Below, one piece after another: positions 1 to 18,232 of a DNA stretch of 64,000 bases; the first letter of the stretch is position 1; each line of letters begins with the position of its first letter. A model generated the notes under the pieces. The model saw nothing but the letters and a program-made list of their open reading frames with translations, was not told the origin of the DNA and did not search any database. Source of the DNA: Pempheris klunzingeri (lineage: Eukaryota > Chordata > Actinopteri > Acropomatiformes > Pempheridae); the NCBI RefSeq assembly GCF_042242105.1, contig NC_092031.1:4424175-4488174 (forward strand). The letters are read 5' to 3'. The position numbers and the translations under genes were made by a program.

Positions 1-126
1 TGAGACTGAAATTTGATTTTGGACCCTTGAAACAGCCACAAACTGCAATCATTATGCAGGGCTGATGTTTTATTTTTACATGCCAATGGCTAATGCATGG
101 CGTGAATCTATGCATTTGTGTTTTAG

Positions 127-3100
127 GGAATGGAGTTCATTCACAAAAGTAACCTGAAATTTCACGGGAACCTGAAACCCAGCACATGTCTGGTGGATAG
201 TCGACTCCAGATAAAACTCTCTGGCTTTGGACTGTGGGAGTTTAAATATGGGAGCAAAAAGAGGATCATCCCACCGAAAACCCCCAATTATGACGGTCAG
301 TGGGTGCGTTGTTAAGTAACGGCATAAGTGCCACCTAGAATATGCTTATCACAACATGAAGGAGAAGCGACATGTGAGGTGATTTGAAATGTTTCCAAGT
401 TATGGTGTGTTGTAGAGATGTACTGGACAGCCCCCGAGCTTCTGAGACAAGCCGACTTCCTGGTCTATGGAACGCCCAAAGGTGACGTCTACAGCTTTGC
501 CATCATCATGTGGCAACTCGTGTACAACTCGAAGGCCTTCCCATATCATGACATCAACCTGGAGCCCAAAGGTTAGCAGCAGCTCTGCCTCCTGGCCTCA
601 ACTGTGGGTTGTCGTGCTTTAGGACTAATGAAACTAATGAAAAATGAGCCAACAATACCAACCAATGTTCACATATACAAAATAATCTAGCTTTATTCAG
701 TATTCCTACTAAGCTGTTTACATGGCTAATGACAATGAATATTCCACTAATTTTCCTTTTTACATGTAGCCATGCATACTCCGTGATTTTACTCCAGATT
801 TTACGCATGTTAATGTGATATCCAAGTCATTCAGAATGCCTAAAAGTAGTTGTGTTTGTAGGCTTGTCTTTTCTCTACCCCTGCCTCGCAAACCATTGGT
901 CCAATGCACATAACTGACCTAAAGCAGGCAAAAAGGACATAAACAACCCCAATTGAGACATGTCCAAAGACTGCTCCTAAAACCTGAATAATATCAACAT
1001 ATCCCAAATGTCTTCGTAAGATAAATATACTATATATAGATAAATATACTAAAAATAAAAATATAAACACTACCTTTGGAATCAGGCCTATTTCAGAATA
1101 CCCAAACAGAATAAGTTGTTTAAATTCTGAACGTCGTCGTATTTGGAATAATGGTTGAATATTAGTGTACATGTAAATGTTTTCTCCAGAGATTATTATG
1201 CAGTTGCGGACACCTTTCCAAGGGGAACTCCTCCGACCGATGCTGTCTGAGCAGCTGTGTGATGAGAACATTAACACACTGCTGAGAGCCTGCTGGAGTG
1301 AAAACCCGGACCACCGACTGCCGTTTGGGTCTATAAGGAGACTGCTGAAGGACACCAGCCCAGACAGGTCAGACCACTCACATGTTCTTTTTCTTAACCA
1401 TAATATGGCTCCAAAATACTGTGAGAAAATACACCTGCACACATGTAACATGGTCACAAGAGCACATGAGGTATAGCATGCTTAAAAATTATTATGGATT
1501 TTTTTGCCCAATGACACCCAAAATAAACTGCCCAGCTTTCAGAGATTGCATACCTTCAAAATAAATGTAGTGACTGGATACAGGTGATTGTACAAAACTA
1601 ACAAAAATGTTTCAAAATGTCCTTGAACTAATCTTAAAAATGTCCTTTTAAAAATCCTGGATCTGCATCAAAAATGATCCAAAAACTGCAGTCATGCCAA
1701 TATACTGGATAATATGGTGGACAAATTGGAGAAATATGCAAATCACTTGGAGGAGGTGGTGGAGGAGAGGACCAATCAGCTCACCGTGGAGAAGACCCGT
1801 GCAGACAAGCTTCTCTCCAGCATGCTACCAAGGTAACAGATGGAACTGCATCAAAATGATCAATATTGTTTCTTTGTGTCTCGTCAATAATAAAAATAGA
1901 ACTAAAATCAGCTTTAAGTAATGGTAGCACCCCCTCGCCTCGTCAGTGCTGCTGCTTTTTGTCTGCAGGTACATTGCCGATCAGCTGATGGCAGGAAAAT
2001 CAGTGGAGCCGCAAAGCTACAACACTGTGACCATCTTCTTCTCTGACATCGTGGGCTTCACCTCCATGTGCTCCGTCAGCTCTGCGATGGAGGTGGTTAC
2101 ATTTCTCAACGACCTCTACAGCCTCTTTGACGACATCATAAAGATGTACGACGTCTACAAAGTGAGTCACACACGTTTTCCAAAATAATGAATATTCCTT
2201 TAAGCCGGTTAGCTTAGCACAAACGCTGAAAACAGCGAGTCTGGCTCTGTCCAAAGGTAACAACATCACTTCCCTGCATTACAAAATGAAAGGAAAGCTG
2301 GACGACATTACAAAACCCTATGCAATCTTTATCAATGAGTAGAGTAAAAATAGTAAAAATGGGTCTAAATTATGTCTTTTTGTGAACAAAATCTGTAAAG
2401 AAAGAAAATCAACATCACTAATCAACATGTTGAACATCATATTTACCACACACACATGAGAGTGGCATTGATCTCCTAAAGCTACTATCGTGTTCTGTTC
2501 TTAAACAATTCATTTAGAGAAATTTTGTAGAGATTCTTCATTGAATCGCTTGACGCTCCCATTTTGACTTTGTCATCTTTACATCTTGGCCAGGTGGAAA
2601 CAATTGGTGATGCATACATGGTAGCCAGTGGTCTACCCATCAGCAATGGCAATAAGCACGCTTTGGAGATATGTACAATGGCTCTGCACTTCCTGAGTGC
2701 CATCAAAATCTTCAGAATTCGTCATATGCCCACTGAGACACTTGCAATTCGCGTTGGGATACACTCTGGTAAGAGACAGTATCCACAGAAACAACTTAAG
2801 CCTCAACTTAACCAACTCAGTGTCTTATTGATGGTAAAGTGTGCGATATCGTTGATGCATTTTTCCTTTGGAAGGTAAAATATCTTTGGAGGAATTTACG
2901 TTACAGTAGAAGCGACCAACAGTCTGCAGTTCTGGTTCCCTCTTAAGTTCAACATACTACATCTACATACTTATTGTTAAGACTTCATGGTGTGCAACAA
3001 CTTTGTCTGTACATGAAATAATTAACATTTAAGAAGTTTTCAGTGCATGTACACAAAGAGTTTGTTTGGGGTTTGTAGGTCCAGTGGTTGCTGGAGTGGT

Positions 3101-5103
3101 AGGCACCACTATGCCTCGATACTGCCTCTTTGGTGACACGGTGAACATGGCCTCTCGCATGGAAAGTAACAGCTTACGTGAGTGAACCGACGTAACACCG
3201 TGACAGAGAGTATTCATTATCAGTAGTGCAACTTCTGCTGTTTAAATCTTTTTAATTTGACTCTAAATGTTGTTTTATTGTGTGTGTGTAGTGTATGCAC
3301 AAAAGTGATTATTGTCAATGTAGGGAACGCCTTTAGTTCTGCAGTGTATTGTCAGTGACGTGTGTAAAAATACTGAATATTTTGGGACCCCAGTACTTTA
3401 CGTTGCTCCATCATTTTGATCCAGACTGAAATATTTAATCTACAGCTGGTTGAACTGCTATTTAGTTGCTATTGCAACTAGATTTTGTGCAAATATTCAT
3501 GGTCCCAAGGAGATTAAACTTAATTTGATGAGCCTCTGACCTGCAGCATCATCAGGTAAAATGTTTGATTCATCTAATACACTGGTTTATGCCTAACTTG
3601 ACACAGCAGACAGTTTGTAACACAGAGCCATCGGAGGAGTCTGCTGTAGAAACTGTTTGGAAAGAATACTGACTTCAACCAACCAAATAAACTATAAAAC
3701 ATAACACATAGTTCAAGCTCTTACCAGAAAAGAGCGAAAACATCTTTTCCTTCGAGAAAAGCCTTCAGTGCCGTTCTTTGCCCACTTCAGATATAACTGA
3801 TGCTTCACCTGTGCTAACCTCCAAAGGAGCCACCATATTAATAATATAATATATATATTATTCAGAAATATGAATTTAAACAGCCAAACTTCAACAACTT
3901 TTCCTCAATAAAATAAATAAAATTTTAAATTATTTTTTTGGTTTTTGTACGTGTCCTGATGTTTCGTCTCATAGTGTTGTCTCATATTTATATTCTTTAA
4001 TTACGGTCACATTAGCTCCACAAACAAGGTTTACCTCCAGGTAAAACTCTGTTTCTCACCTGTTTTCAAAGTCCACTTTTCGTTTAGCCCTTTATTTTGG
4101 GGGCGAGCTTAAGTGTCGCTATAAAGGCGCTGATCGGTGCATCGATCCGCTGATCGGTGAGTCATTATACCTGCGGGAGGAGGGGCTGCTGCACGTGTCT
4201 GGACTAGAGCGGCAGCTGTTCAGTGCATTGTGGGACTTGTAGTATGAGAGGTGGGAGTGCTGTTTACCGGATGCGGCCTGCGGGCCTTGAGTTTGACATG
4301 TCTGACTCAGAGCCTGCTCAGATGGACTTGTGTGTTGGTAATCTTGTGAATCCAGCAGCCTCTCAAAGTTGGTTTATGTCTAAATATGATGTCCAAAACT
4401 ATCAACATTCTCCTGAACCACAGCTTCACTAGTGTTTAGTGCTAAACAGCAAATGTCAGCATTCAACAGGTGGAACTAAGATGGTGAAGCTGGTAATATT
4501 ACCTGCTAAATGCTAGCATATCTGTTGTGTATTAAATCCAAACATAGACTTTACTTTACTTTAAAATGTTTGGCATATTTTAAACAGCCCTGAAGATTCA
4601 CATATCTCAGTGCACCGCTGACATTCTTGTCCAGGATGGATCTTATCGGCTGGAGGAAAGAGGGGAAATCGAAATGAAGGTAACTGAAGAGTTTATTTTT
4701 CTTCTTTTTTCTAAAGATGTACAGCCTGTGTTTCTTCCATGTTTTGGACCAGTGTGTTTGTGTCTATGACAGGGTAAAGGGTGTCATAAGACCTACTGGC
4801 TGCTGAGCAAATATGGATTTAATGCTCCTCTTATGGCTCAAAGCTCTCCACCAGCTGACAGTCTCAAACTGCAAACAGAGGTAACACACATCACAGTCCC
4901 TTTTTTAATGCGGACAGATATGAGAGATGCTCTGTATATCTAAGCACGGGCAGTTTATGTAGTATTTTACATAAAGCAGTGCTGTGTTTTGACTTGTATT
5001 TGTAATATTTCTGCTCTAGAAAAAGGTTCCTGAGAAAAAGGCCCAGAAAACCCTGACCAAAGCTCAAATGACAGATGCCACAATGACAACAGTGCACATT
5101 TAA
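127..5103 (+). CDS. gucy2g: Membrane (receptor-type) guanylate cyclase, 3' part, GC-G-like
   Basis: Ten exons join in phase: 127-295, 416-571, 1190-1367, 1692-1832, 1969-2161, 2594-2768, 3079-3177, 4588-4679, 4773-4880 and 5020-5103. They give 464 residues and a TAA stop. The 5' part (extracellular domain, membrane segment, start of the kinase-homology domain) lies off the left edge. The kinase-homology part is degenerate: HGNLKPSTC replaces the HRD loop and SGFGL replaces DFG, while APELL and KGDVYSF remain. A signalling helix ([19 protein letters not shown]) leads into the class III cyclase domain, which converts GTP to cGMP. That domain keeps metal-binding FSDIVGFT, the [12 protein letters not shown] loop and [19 protein letters not shown], with the Glu and Cys that specify guanine. 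It resembles GC-G more than the gut or retinal cyclases, and lying next to beta-tectorin, as human GUCY2GP does, supports this. The exact paralogue is inferred from motifs and linkage. Confidence 0.85.
2196..2290 (-). repeat. Dispersed fish repeat fragment in a gucy2g intron
   Basis: The stretch GGTTAGCTTAGCACAAA and, further on, CTGGCTCTGTCCAAAGGTAA are the reverse complement of the element also seen near 13440-13600 and 55905-56235. It lies in the 2162-2593 intron and does not touch a splice site. The family is recognised from recollection of percomorph repeats and from the three copies in this window. Confidence 0.55.
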
Positions 5104-6859
5104 GGAACATGAGGATATTCTGACCATATATTGGAGGACTGCAAAATGAATTTGGTTGTGAAGAGAACAACTGGAGACAAAATACAGAAAAAGGCTGGAG
5201 TGAAAATGTACAAACTGAAGTCATGAGACGCAAAGAGAGTCGAGAACCTGCAGAACACAACTTGTGTTTCCAGACTCCTGCTACAGGAGACTGAAGATAC
5301 TTTTTAATCTTAATTCTTTCAAACTATTTTAATTCCGTCTTGAAGCTATTATATCTAATCTTGTGATTATATCAATCATCCATCTTTAACAAACAAATCT
5401 TCAGGCAAAATGATTATAACTGGTTGAGTTAAAGAAAATGTGTCCTAAATGATATTAATCAGTGCAACTGTGTTGTGAAATGAAGTGATATCAATGAAGA
5501 ACTGTTGTCAGAATGAATCCAGTCGTCTTCCTCATGTAGATCAGACCGATGACCGTTTGACTTTTTGCAGCTTGTCTTTTGTCTAAATATCAGCGGAGTT
5601 GGATGATTATTTACCGGCAATGTTTTCTGCAGATTATTTAGAGTTCCTCATGTTTTGAATGTGACTGACAGGTGCAGCTACATGAACTAGACTCGCTTTG
5701 AAGCACCGGAGAGTAACGGCTAAATGAAACGGTGAAGAGAAAAGGGTTAAAGTTATGGAGATAATAAGAGAAAATAGAGAGTCTGCAGGTTAACTATGAC
5801 AAAACTTGGGAACATATTAGCAAATATAACATGTAACTTATATTCTGTGGCACATCAGCTCTGTGAGCAGGCCGTCACATGTTCAATACAGCTGAACCAT
5901 AACAGCATAAGAGGCATTTCAATTCTAGTCTGAACTGATTTAATCGAAGATTAGATGTTCAGGCATTTTGTTCTTGGAGTGGACTTTAGACAGGATGTAC
6001 AGCATTCAATAAATAAGTATTTAAGAACTTCTCAAAGAGAATTTGAGACTTTTTTATTACTTTTTGAGGTCTTTAATTACTAAATGTGAATTTAAGACCT
6101 TTTAAGGGTCCGTAGCAGTAAATGGAAATTGTACAAAACCCTCAAAATTGTGCTTGAATAAATGCACTAAAAGGTTATTTTCCACCACTGGCTTTGAAAA
6201 CCAACAATACAAGCTGTAACATACTGTACTTACTTTCCTTTGATTTCCAAGATAACATTTTAGTCAGTGAGCAGTCAGCCTAATTATCCTCTTTCTATTT
6301 TAAAAGAGAAATAAAGAGCTTTATAAAAACTCATCTGTAAATCTGTAACTCTGGTGAATTTATAACAGTATCATTTATAATGTGTTTTCAGTGAGAGATT
6401 CAATAGAGCTGTAGCTTCTGTGTATATTACAATAAATCCATTAAAACTATTGTTACACATGGGTTTTATCATTAGAGCAGAAGTAATATTTAATAAGTGT
6501 GTTTATCCATCTGATTTATGTGTGATGTGTTTCTGTCACATTGATTTTAAATTCTAGTTTGAATGAAACTTTATTTATTTCTGTGAGGATTCTCAGACGG
6601 TGTTTGTATGTTTGTGCATCATTTTAAAAAAGAGGGACATTGATATATTTTTAAAACTTTTTTCAGTTAATCTTTATTGGAGAAATAAGTAATGTATGCA
6701 ACATTAAAGGGATTATCCAAAGGTCAATAAATGTGCTAATTGCAAAATCGTATCTGTGAGACAATGAGAGTGTGGGGGAGGGACGTACTCGTATGCTCCC
6801 TGAGTCCTGGGTGACGTGAATCATGTGTGAATGAGACTGAATGAAAATGTGAGTTTTTA
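5104..6859. other. Convergent 3' region between gucy2g and tectb
   Basis: This AT-rich, non-coding stretch lies between the stop of the cyclase gene and the stop of the tectb gene, which is transcribed towards it. AATAAA hexamers on the plus strand at 6008-6013 and near 6311 could end the cyclase transcript. A minus-strand AATAAA at 6673-6678 suits tectb. I see no other gene here. Confidence 0.6.
6673..6678 (-). promoter_or_regulatory. Polyadenylation signal of tectb
   Basis: A minus-strand AATAAA lies about 180 bases past the tectb stop codon, a normal distance for a short 3' UTR. The assignment rests only on the hexamer and its position. Confidence 0.5.
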
Positions 6860-12574
<5,715 letters not shown>

Positions 12575-12583
12575 GCTGTGATA

Positions 12584-12773
12584 CTGCAGAGAGATTTTAG
12601 AACATTTAGCAATGCAACTATTTAAGGATAACATATGATGTAAATGTGGCATAACAAAGACTCACCTGTAGGGAGAGAAAAAAAACACCTGTGAATAGTC
12701 TGATGTCAGAGGATCCTCATGACTCTTTACCAGCACCAGCGATCTACGACTAACACTACGCCAGCATTTTATA
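12584..12773 (-). promoter_or_regulatory. tectb promoter with TATA box and non-coding first exon
   Basis: A minus-strand TATAAAA lies at 12767-12773. About 30 bases downstream a transcript could start, giving a non-coding exon ending at 12666 with a GTGAGT donor at 12660-12665. The matching acceptor (CTCTCTGCAG) lies just before 12583, nine bases ahead of the ATG. All parts are seen in the sequence; the start site itself is inferred. Confidence 0.6.
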
Positions 12774-13437
12774 CCGTCACAGGTGAAGCTAATCAACTTT
12801 CCCCCATTCTCCCATCTCCACCTCTCCCCTTGGCAGGATTGGTTTAAGAGCTCCATTGTGGGGCTGCTCACAAAAGCTCTCAGTGCTGCTCAGACATTGA
12901 CTTTCAAATGACCATCGTCTCAAAGGATTAGTGCTCAAGGTGCTCAGGTCATCTTTTCTAGAGATGGGCATGCAGGAGCATCGATATATACAGTGAATGC
13001 CAAACATTTATGACTCATAGGAGGGAAATTAATGTATTTTATGTGTAATTAGTTTCATCATTGTGGCAGAGGAAGACAAGCATGCATAACCTGAACCTCA
13101 GTATCACAGACTAAAGTTGTGTAACATGACTAACTTTGCCAAAACAAGCGAGGAAAGAGACTCAAATACATTAGTAGCCTCTAATGTCTCCCATTTTTCA
13201 AGACTTTATATATGTGTCTCAACCTGGACCAGTGTTAAAATACTGTATTGCTATTTCTTATCCTTTATTTAAAGCAGATATTTAAGGTTTAGGGATAGAT
13301 ACCACAAGCAAAGTTTAAAAATGACTAATCTCCTGGCTGAGAGCACTAACTCACACATAACATCACTCAAAGAGGCAAATTATGATTTCTGCACAATGTT
13401 TTTTTGTAAGATTTTAAGAAACAATATCTAAAATGTT

Positions 13438-13600
13438 CATGAGTGAGCTTTAGAGGTGACGATCGGTGGATTTTGTTACCTTTAGACAGAGCCACGCTAG
13501 CTGTTTCCCCCTTCAGTCTTTATGCTAAGCTAAGCTAGCTTGTGAACCCATGTATATGACAGACAGATATGAGAGAGGCAGCCTTCTCATTCAACTTTCC
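13438..13600 (+). repeat. Dispersed fish repeat (GCTAAGCTAAGCTA family)
   Basis: The text GTGAGCTTTAGAGGTGACGA, GGTGGATTTTGTTACCTTT and TATGCTAAGCTAAGCTAG matches, in the same order, the copy at 56090-56235 and the reverse-oriented piece at 2196-2290. It is an interspersed repeat without coding capacity. Confidence 0.6.
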
Positions 13601-15806
13601 TTTAAGCACCAAATCTCTTGAGACACATTATCTCTTTTAGATGACACGTTTAAAAAAAGCCAATTTCCGTGGACAGAAGTGGAGGCAGACAGAGAAACAG
13701 GCAGCCCTGTTCCTTCTCTTTGTCCTATTGACCAAAGAGGACAAAATGCTCAGGAACATAATACCATTTAAGAAGCTAAATACTGCAAACAGACATGTAT
13801 GGATACCTTCAAAATGTGATGGCGGCTCAGATAAGAGCTGGCATACACTGGTAACTAGTGTTCTAAAGTGGGGATGATAGGCCTGTGTTTTGCAGCATTC
13901 AGTAATATAAGGTTTCTCACAATCTTGTGCCATTAGATATCGCTTTTGTCTGGGCAGTCTTTCTCTCATATGTGTGTGAAACGTGTTCTCATTGGCCTGT
14001 TTACATCATTTTTATTGGTGTATATCAAGCTGCCTAACGCCTCTGTAGCTTTAGCTTTGATGCAGTGTGTGTGTGTTTAATTCTTGTGTCTCCTCAGCTG
14101 ACGGTTTGTCGCATTTTTCAGTTCTTCGTCAAATTTCTTAGGAAATTAAAATGGCTGGGAAGATGGCGTTGAAGTTGAAGGGATGAAGGAATGAAGGGAA
14201 AGGCACAGCATCTCCACTCCACCAATAAAGTTAAAAATCTTTTTTTTGTTTTTTAACATGCAGTTCCATTCTCACAATCAAAAACCTCCTTGCAAGGACT
14301 TAATGATGAGAGCTGTAAAACGATACCAAAGAGGTTAGACACTAATGTCCTTCACAGAACAATTCAAGTCACCCAGCAATTGAAGGGGCAAACTGCAGAC
14401 GATTAGCATCTGAATGGAGCGACTGGGGAATTTGTAAGGGGTAGTCCGAGGAAGATACCGATCTAAGAATGGGTCAGGGGACAGCTAGCGTTACAGCATC
14501 TGGTGATGCTAACAATCGAGAGCCGTGAGGTTCCACCTTGTTATGTAACTGCAGACTGCGATCCAAGAAACGTGCTTGTGGATACAGACGCTGTGTGCAT
14601 GTGTCTGTGTGGTCCACGTTGAGCTTTAAAGCGATACTGCACTGCACTTTCAGTAGGACTTCATTCTCGTGATATTATGGCTGTTTTCTTAAAGTCATGA
14701 CTTGATAACATTTCTTATCCTTTAATGACGAAAGGAACCTTTTCTTATTTTTTAAGCAGAGTATCATTTAAAGGAGATTTTGGCATGAAGGGAAGATTAG
14801 TCGTCGGTGTAATATTGGGTTAAAGTCACACTCCACCCATTCTTCTTTTTATGTTCATACACCCACTGTAGTCGGTGGAAAAAGTGCTTTACCTTTGAGT
14901 TTCCTGAGTGTATCATCATTACAAAGTTATGCAACATCCCCTGTATGTTCACCACAAGAGAGCAGCAAAACCTTTTCTTCTTACACACATATACATACAT
15001 CTTGGTTATGTGTAGGCACTAAGATTTCAACCGTGCTTCTCCTTTCACTGATTCTGCTTACCGATCCGGTACTTGTATGATGCACTTATCAGTTCTTTTT
15101 GTTACAAGAGAAAAAAAACTAAACAAATTAAGAGCAGAATTAACATTGTGTTATTTTTCTCATATGAACTGTATAGAAAATATCATTCTTGAGTAGCAAC
15201 TGCAATGCTGAAGGGTTACTGTGAGTCATGTTTATGTGATTTAGTTAACTCTGTGTGGCTCTAGTCTGCTAGCATACACAACATACCTGAGGTGGATGGG
15301 GCCACAAAAGATGACCTTACGAGCTAGATAGTCGAAAACTGGGCATTTCTCCACCTGTATATGATTCACTGCAGCGTTTGCACAGCTTTTTAAGAGTTAA
15401 ATTAGGTCAGGTACCTAATCAGAAAATGTCCATATTCTCAAAGACCTTATCGTCACATTTAAATTGTTACTATAAATGCACCACAGCAGTTGATCTTTAT
15501 TAGGATGACAGGATCATTTCATTTCAAATAGTAAAAGATTTTTAAATTTTACATGAAGAAACATCAGATTATGTTGAACTTCAAGAACTTTTCAAGGACT
15601 ATACTCAAATCAGAGCCTTTTAAAGCCACAAACCTTCAAAACCTGGCTGTTAAAATGAAGCTTTGTACAAACCCTGCTGCTGTTTTCCAAAGACTTACAT
15701 GCAAAAGACTTGTTGCTCTTGTGAGCACTGTTAGCATTGTCTCTAGTCGAGTTTAGCCGGACTTTTGAGCGTTGAGTTATTTCCTCCACTGTTACCAAGG
15801 ACGAGA

Positions 15807-15808
<2 letters not shown>

Positions 15809-15871
<63 letters not shown>
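15809..15871 (+). repeat. Compound microsatellite (TG)n(AG)n
   Basis: About 32 bases of TG repeat run directly into about 31 bases of AG repeat. The short translated frame over it (CVCV then RERE) is a repeat artefact. Confidence 0.95.
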
Positions 15872-16484
15872 CATTGACAGAGCTGCCTCCCGCCCCTCGC
15901 ACATATGACAGGCTCAGAGAGAGTGAGAAATCGATTGGTAATAGAGAAAATGTATCATAGGTGAGTTTCTTAATCTTATTGAAAATTAGAAACCGGTTCG
16001 GTGAGATAAAAGGTGCAAGATAAGGTCTCTGTTGCCTAAATAAGTAGGAAATATATTTTCTTTATTTCTCCAGAACCGCTAACATCAGAGCTTTTAAATA
16101 TGACAGTCTTTAATAATTCAGCCCCATTTAATACCAGATTTAGGTATCCTTTCCTTTCCATATGTGCATTTATCATTGATCCCAGCAGCTTTGAAATGTG
16201 AATGTCTTTTTATTCATTAAATTGAAGGGGATTAGACATTTATAGATATAATCGATGATAATTAAATGCATGAGGAAGACACTGTATGAGACATAATGGC
16301 ATTGTTTAGCTACATACAGTAGTGCTTTAGTCAAGATTTACACAGTGAAATAAAAAAGAATCCTCGCTGTAAGACTCTAATAAGAACATGTAGTAATACA
16401 GCATAATTGGAAATACATACATTTTTCTATACAGTCATGTACAACATATTTACATAATAAATAGCTTTAGTGTTGAGGCTGGAT

Positions 16485-18232
16485 TCAGTGTTTGGGTACT
16501 TGGCAGGTCCAACTTGTTCGTTCTGGCTGGTAAATAAAATCTCTCCTAAAAGACAAACAGAGTGATGTTAGAGCACGTAAACCTGCCATTTATTAGCAAA
16601 ACTGACAAAGACCGAAAACTTTTTGTAGAATAATTTAAGAACATTTTACAGAGATCCTACAGAGTCTATGAGTGAATACAAGTTTTCTATGTGTTATTTC
16701 AGTTTGACTAAACAGAACAGCAATTAACTCTTAACCCTTTCTGGTTTGTTAGCTTGTATATTAATAAATCAACATAGTTAAATGTTTTATACAAGCAGGA
16801 AATGATACAATTCATGTGCCGAAGCGTGTCAAATAAAAGTGTAACTTCCAATTAAACTTCACAAATGGACATCAAAATGTTTTTCCAATGACTTAATTAC
16901 TATTTTCTGGTTCTCTGAGCTGTCCCTGAACCTGTTTTTACGACATCCATAATTTGTTTTAATTTTCTCCAGCTGTGTGTAGCCCGTATGAACACACTTC
17001 AGACTCAAAACCTGGCAATGCTGCAGTCACATGGATTCAGGCAGACAGACAGACGGACAGACAACATCAGAAAAGCAAAGAGTCCAACAGAAGGACAGCA
17101 AAACACAACACACATGATAGCATGTTGCCATGGTGATCTCATATTGTTTGCAAGAAATTGAGTAAATTATATTAGATAAGATTATTATATAATACAGCAT
17201 CGTTCCAGTGGAACTCTGGACAGCCGCTGTTACTGTTGCCTGAATCCATGTGATTGCTGCATGAGATTCAGTATAATGTAGAATGGATTTGGGTTTTAAA
17301 TTTACAGTTGTACAATTGCTGTACAACCATGTGACAAACAGAGACCCTGGAGCTTTGGTGGGGGGGGGCATTGGTTTGTAGGTGATTCAGACTGGGCTTG
17401 TGGTACTTTGAGTTGATCATTTTAGATGAAAACCTCGTTTGCTGTACTTACTCTCTCTGGTGTGATGCAGTGTTTTCACGACACAGTAGCCCCTCATCAC
17501 ACGGACAGATCTGGTTTATGCTGAATGCCAGGCCGCCGTCAGGAACATAGCAGCTCTCACCACGGATCAGGCGTCTCTTGCACACCTGTTCACCGTGGTG
17601 TCGAGCGCAGCACATGGATGCCCCACAGTCCCTGTCAACTTTGCATCTGGCACCTGGACGACAAGAGCATGTGTTATGTCAAGTCTTGTCGAAGTGAATC
17701 TCCAAACTGACAGAGACATTCTAGTGTTTTTTTAATTGAATTTTAACGTGTTTGCTGTCGCACCCTTACCCTCTTGTCCGTTGGGGATGCTGCGGTGGCA
17801 CTTCCCAAACATGCAGCTGAGTCCACGGACACACTGGGCATCCCTCCGACAGTAGTGACCCTCCCCTCGTAGAGGAACACAAAGACCAAAGTGTCGATCA
17901 CAGGAGAATCCCCGCCCACAGGCCCTGTCATGGTCGCACACCGCCTGGAGAGAAAGAGTGGGAAATATTAAAAGTTTAAAGTTAAGAGCTGCACGTTGGA
18001 CATTATGGAGTTATGATATATTATATATATATATATATTATATTATAAACCCATAATAAAGTTTCCAGTATCTCACCGTGGTTGCTTTGACCGCTGAAGC
18101 GCTCTCTCTAAGTGTCTTTGCTCCTTCTTTGGGAGGGCTGTGAGGCATGTTGAGCATCCAGGCCCATATACTGGCTTCAGCCCAAGTGGAGAAGCAGAGG
18201 CAGAGGCAGAGCATCCACAGATTCCCAAACAT
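16485..18232 (-). CDS. Secreted Dickkopf-family protein, DKK3-like by motif
   Basis: Four exons, right to left: 18077-18232, 17770-17944, 17452-17653 and 16485-16545. They join in phase to 197 residues. The ATG at 18232 starts a clear signal peptide (MFGNLWMLCLCLCFSTWAEA). Cysteine-rich domain 1 runs from VCDHDRACGRGFSC to MFGKC. A short linker (RSIPNGQEG) follows. The colipase-like domain 2 runs from ARCKVDRDC through CCARHH and CPCDEGLLC to WTCQVPKH and has all ten cysteines. Domain 1 has eight where the family has ten. Dickkopf proteins are secreted modulators of Wnt signalling (DKK1/2/4) or less understood relatives (DKK3). The PDG...CPC..GLLC pattern and short linker favour the DKK3 branch, but the long DKK3 N- and C-terminal extensions are absent. 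Stopping at the TAA just after 17452 would ignore a perfect GTAAGT donor and lose the last cysteine. Confidence 0.85.
17015..17260. repeat. Imperfect inverted repeat in the last dkk-like intron
   Basis: About 26 bases around TCACATGGATTCAGGCA (17017-17042) recur inverted at 17232-17258 with two or three mismatches, about 190 bases apart. This could be the ends of a tiny transposon or a hairpin. No target duplication is evident. Confidence 0.5.

Larger units (their letters stand above)
12780..16484. other. Intergenic region between the tectb promoter and the dkk-like 3' end
   Basis: No protein with a recognisable domain or exon chain was found on either strand. The region holds a dispersed repeat at 13438-13600, a compound microsatellite at 15809-15871 and otherwise unremarkable AT-rich sequence. 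A 110-codon frame near 13637-13969 shows no motif and overlaps another frame antisense. A minus-strand AATAAA at 16209-16214 may end the dkk-like transcript. Confidence 0.5.
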
